From NCBI GenBank assembly GCA_003557085.1, contig PWPR01000203.1:1-7163 (forward strand): DNA of 7,163 bases, given 5' to 3'. Shown one piece after another: positions 5,806 through 7,163 of the stretch. The translations under genes and the position numbers were made by a program. This stretch comes from Clostridia bacterium. GTDB lineage: Bacteria > Bacillota > UBA994 > PWPR01. Position 1 is the first letter of the stretch, and every line of letters starts with the position of its first letter. The notes beneath the pieces were generated by a model. It was not told the DNA's origin. It ran no database searches and was given only the letters and a program-made list of their open reading frames with translations.

Positions 5806-7163
5806 CTATTTTAATCGCATATAATCTTTTTTCTTAAGAAGTGTTTCTGGTATTTTATTTATAAATATAATCTCTCTAGGTATGGACCACCTAGGGAGTT
5901 CTTTTTTTAAATTATTAATGATGATTTTGCGCTTTTTGTTAACATTGTTCTGATCTTCCAAAACTATATATGCTTTAAGATAAGTTATTTGCTTATCAGC
6001 ATTTTCAACAACACAGCTATCTGATACAAAATCTAATTTATTGATAATATTTTCAATAACTGCAGGGTATACCTCGTAGCCTAGAATTTTAACTTTTCTA
6101 GACAAGCGATCAGTAAAAAAAAGATAGCCTTCTTTGTCTAGGTAGCCAACATCGTCTGTATAAAGCCACCTCTCTCCATTATCTAATTGAATATTACTCG
6201 TTTCCTCTTTGTAATAGCCAGTCATGATAGTATCAGATTGTATACATATTCGCCCTATATTATTAGCTTCTAATTCTTTATTAGTTTCAACGTCAGTTAT
6301 TTTAATACTGACCCCTTTATATGGATGGCCAACACTGTTCTTTTTATGACTTTTCTCAGGCATTAGAGAGCATGCGCCTACACATTCAGTTAGACCATAA
6401 CCTTCTCTTAATAGTACCTTTGCACCTCTTTCACTAAGAAAAGCATTAAACTGAACTAACAAGCCTTCATTTAACTTTGAACCACCGCAGTATAAGCCTT
6501 TAAAAAATGATAGATCTATATCTTCATTTGAGAGAAGCTCCATTAATTTTGAAAAGAGAACAGGCACTCCTAAAATATAGTTTGGCTTTTTATTAATAAT
6601 AGTATTCTTAAATAGCTTCTCTGAAAAATAAGGTAGAAGTACAACTTCCCCGCCTTCAATTAAAGCTGTATAAATGCAATTAGCTAAACCGTAGCCATGA
6701 AATATTGGAAGAACTGCAAGCATTTTGTCCCCAGGCTGGGCTTCTATTCTGTAAGAACTTGTTTGATAAGCTGCGGCATTAATGTTGAAGCTAGAAAGAC
6801 ATACACCTTTAGGGTCTCCAGTTGTGCCTCCCGTTAAAAGAATAGTTGCTGTTTCTCTTGGGCTAATACTTTCTGGAGAAATGCTGCTCTTATCATTTAA
6901 AGTGTAGTATTTTATGTCAGCTGTCTGTTTAATTTTTGTAGAGTAATGAAGCTCTTTTAGCTTATAAAAGAACTTCAGTTTTGTAGGAAGGTAGTCACTT
7001 ATTTTTACTATGACATACTTATCAGTTATTGAGCTTTTTCTTAAGTGCTTAAGTTTTTCATACATAGAATCAAGTAGAAAAACTGCTTTAGGATTCATTT
7101 TCTCTAAAATTTCTTTATTGCTTTCAATAGGCAACTGTGGGTGAATAAAGTTTGATATAGCAC
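5806..7163 (-). CDS. ANL-superfamily acyl-CoA synthetase / acyl-AMP ligase (5' end outside window)
   Basis: An adenylate-forming enzyme that activates a carboxylic acid with ATP, typically then loading CoA or a carrier protein. The frame is open to the right edge (AISNFIHPQLPIES precedes the TTG at 7134), so that TTG is not the start and perhaps 50-90 residues are missing. Numbered from the TTG codon: P-loop motif A3 LLTGGTTGDPKGV (99-111), an HGYGL segment (146-150), A5 GYGLTE (245-250), A7 YTDDVGYL (325-332) with the ribose-binding Asp expected at 328, the hinge and A8 region DRLSRKVKILGYEVYP (342-357), and A10 PETLLKKKDY with the catalytic Lys likely at 435. Both the large and small subdomains are present and intact. 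Oddities are A7 TDD for the usual TGD and K434 for the usual Gly in A10. The substrate is not evident; fatty or aryl acids are both possible. No good terminator was seen behind its stop. Confidence 0.9.
   Translation of the reverse strand, partial: AISNFIHPQLPIESNKEILEKMNPKAVFLLDSMYEKLKHLRKSSITDKYVIVKISDYLPTKLKFFYKLKELHYSTKIKQTADIKYYTLNDKSSISPESISPRETATILLTGGTTGDPKGVCLSSFNINAAAYQTSSYRIEAQPGDKMLAVLPIFHGYGLANCIYTALIEGGEVVLLPYFSEKLFKNTIINKKPNYILGVPVLFSKLMELLSNEDIDLSFFKGLYCGGSKLNEGLLVQFNAFLSERGAKVLLREGYGLTECVGACSLMPEKSHKKNSVGHPYKGVSIKITDVETNKELEANNIGRICIQSDTIMTGYYKEETSNIQLDNGERWLYTDDVGYLDKEGYLFFTDRLSRKVKILGYEVYPAVIENIINKLDFVSDSCVVENADKQITYLKAYIVLEDQNNVNKKRKIIINNLKKELPRWSIPREIIFINKIPETLLKKKDYMRLK
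5872..5908 (+). terminator. Rho-independent terminator of the anchored-protein gene, inside the opposing ligase gene
   Basis: CTCTCTAGGT (5872-5881) pairs with ACCTAGGGAG (5889-5898) in a 10-bp stem with one U-G pair and a 7-nt loop. A TTCTTTTTTT tail (5899-5908) follows. It lies 72 bp beyond the stop of the plus-strand gene and overlaps codons for LPRWSIPRE in the opposing ligase. The tail exists only on the plus strand. Confidence 0.75.

Noticed and set aside
7132..7134. TTG as start of the ligase gene
   Set aside because: The frame continues to the right edge with family-like sequence and no ribosome binding site lies before the TTG.

Overview
The window looks like chromosomal DNA of a low-GC Gram-positive bacterium, most likely an anaerobic member of the Clostridia. 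This rests on AT-rich codon use, strong AGGAG-type ribosome binding sites, U-tailed intrinsic terminators, and a multi-PAS GGDEF/HD-GYP protein of a type common in that class. The genus cannot be named from the sequence.

Layout, left to right. (1) Positions 1-1052: the C-terminal ~349 residues of a plus-strand MFS exporter whose start lies off the left edge. (2) Positions 1053-1957: ~900 bp of gene decay. It holds the end of an IS3-family insertion sequence with a broken orfA (minus strand), a frameshifted and stop-interrupted small membrane-protein gene (plus strand) ending at a good intrinsic terminator, and a weaker minus-strand protein remnant. (3) Positions 1958-4462, minus strand: an intact 834-residue soluble protein with four PAS domains, a GGDEF domain with a GSDEF signature, and a complete HD-GYP phosphodiesterase domain. 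It has its own Shine-Dalgarno sequence and terminator. (4) Positions 4463-5095: a divergent intergenic region of ~630 bp with several perfect inverted repeats, one short possible gene remnant and a promoter for the next gene. (5) Positions 5096-5800, plus strand: a 234-residue protein with one N-terminal membrane anchor and an unrecognised extracytoplasmic domain. (6) Positions 5806-7163, minus strand: the C-terminal ~452 residues of an ANL-superfamily acyl-CoA synthetase/acyl-AMP ligase, cut by the right edge.

The intact genes look like independent transcription units rather than one operon. The c-di-GMP gene and the anchored-protein gene are divergent, and the anchored-protein gene converges on the ligase gene with a 5-bp gap. 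The likely terminator of the anchored-protein gene lies inside the ligase coding sequence. I found no convincing new multi-gene system. The points most worth a second look are the altered GGDEF signature, the terminator embedded in an opposing gene, the unclassified anchored protein with an inverted repeat upstream of its promoter, and the graveyard at 1053-1957.
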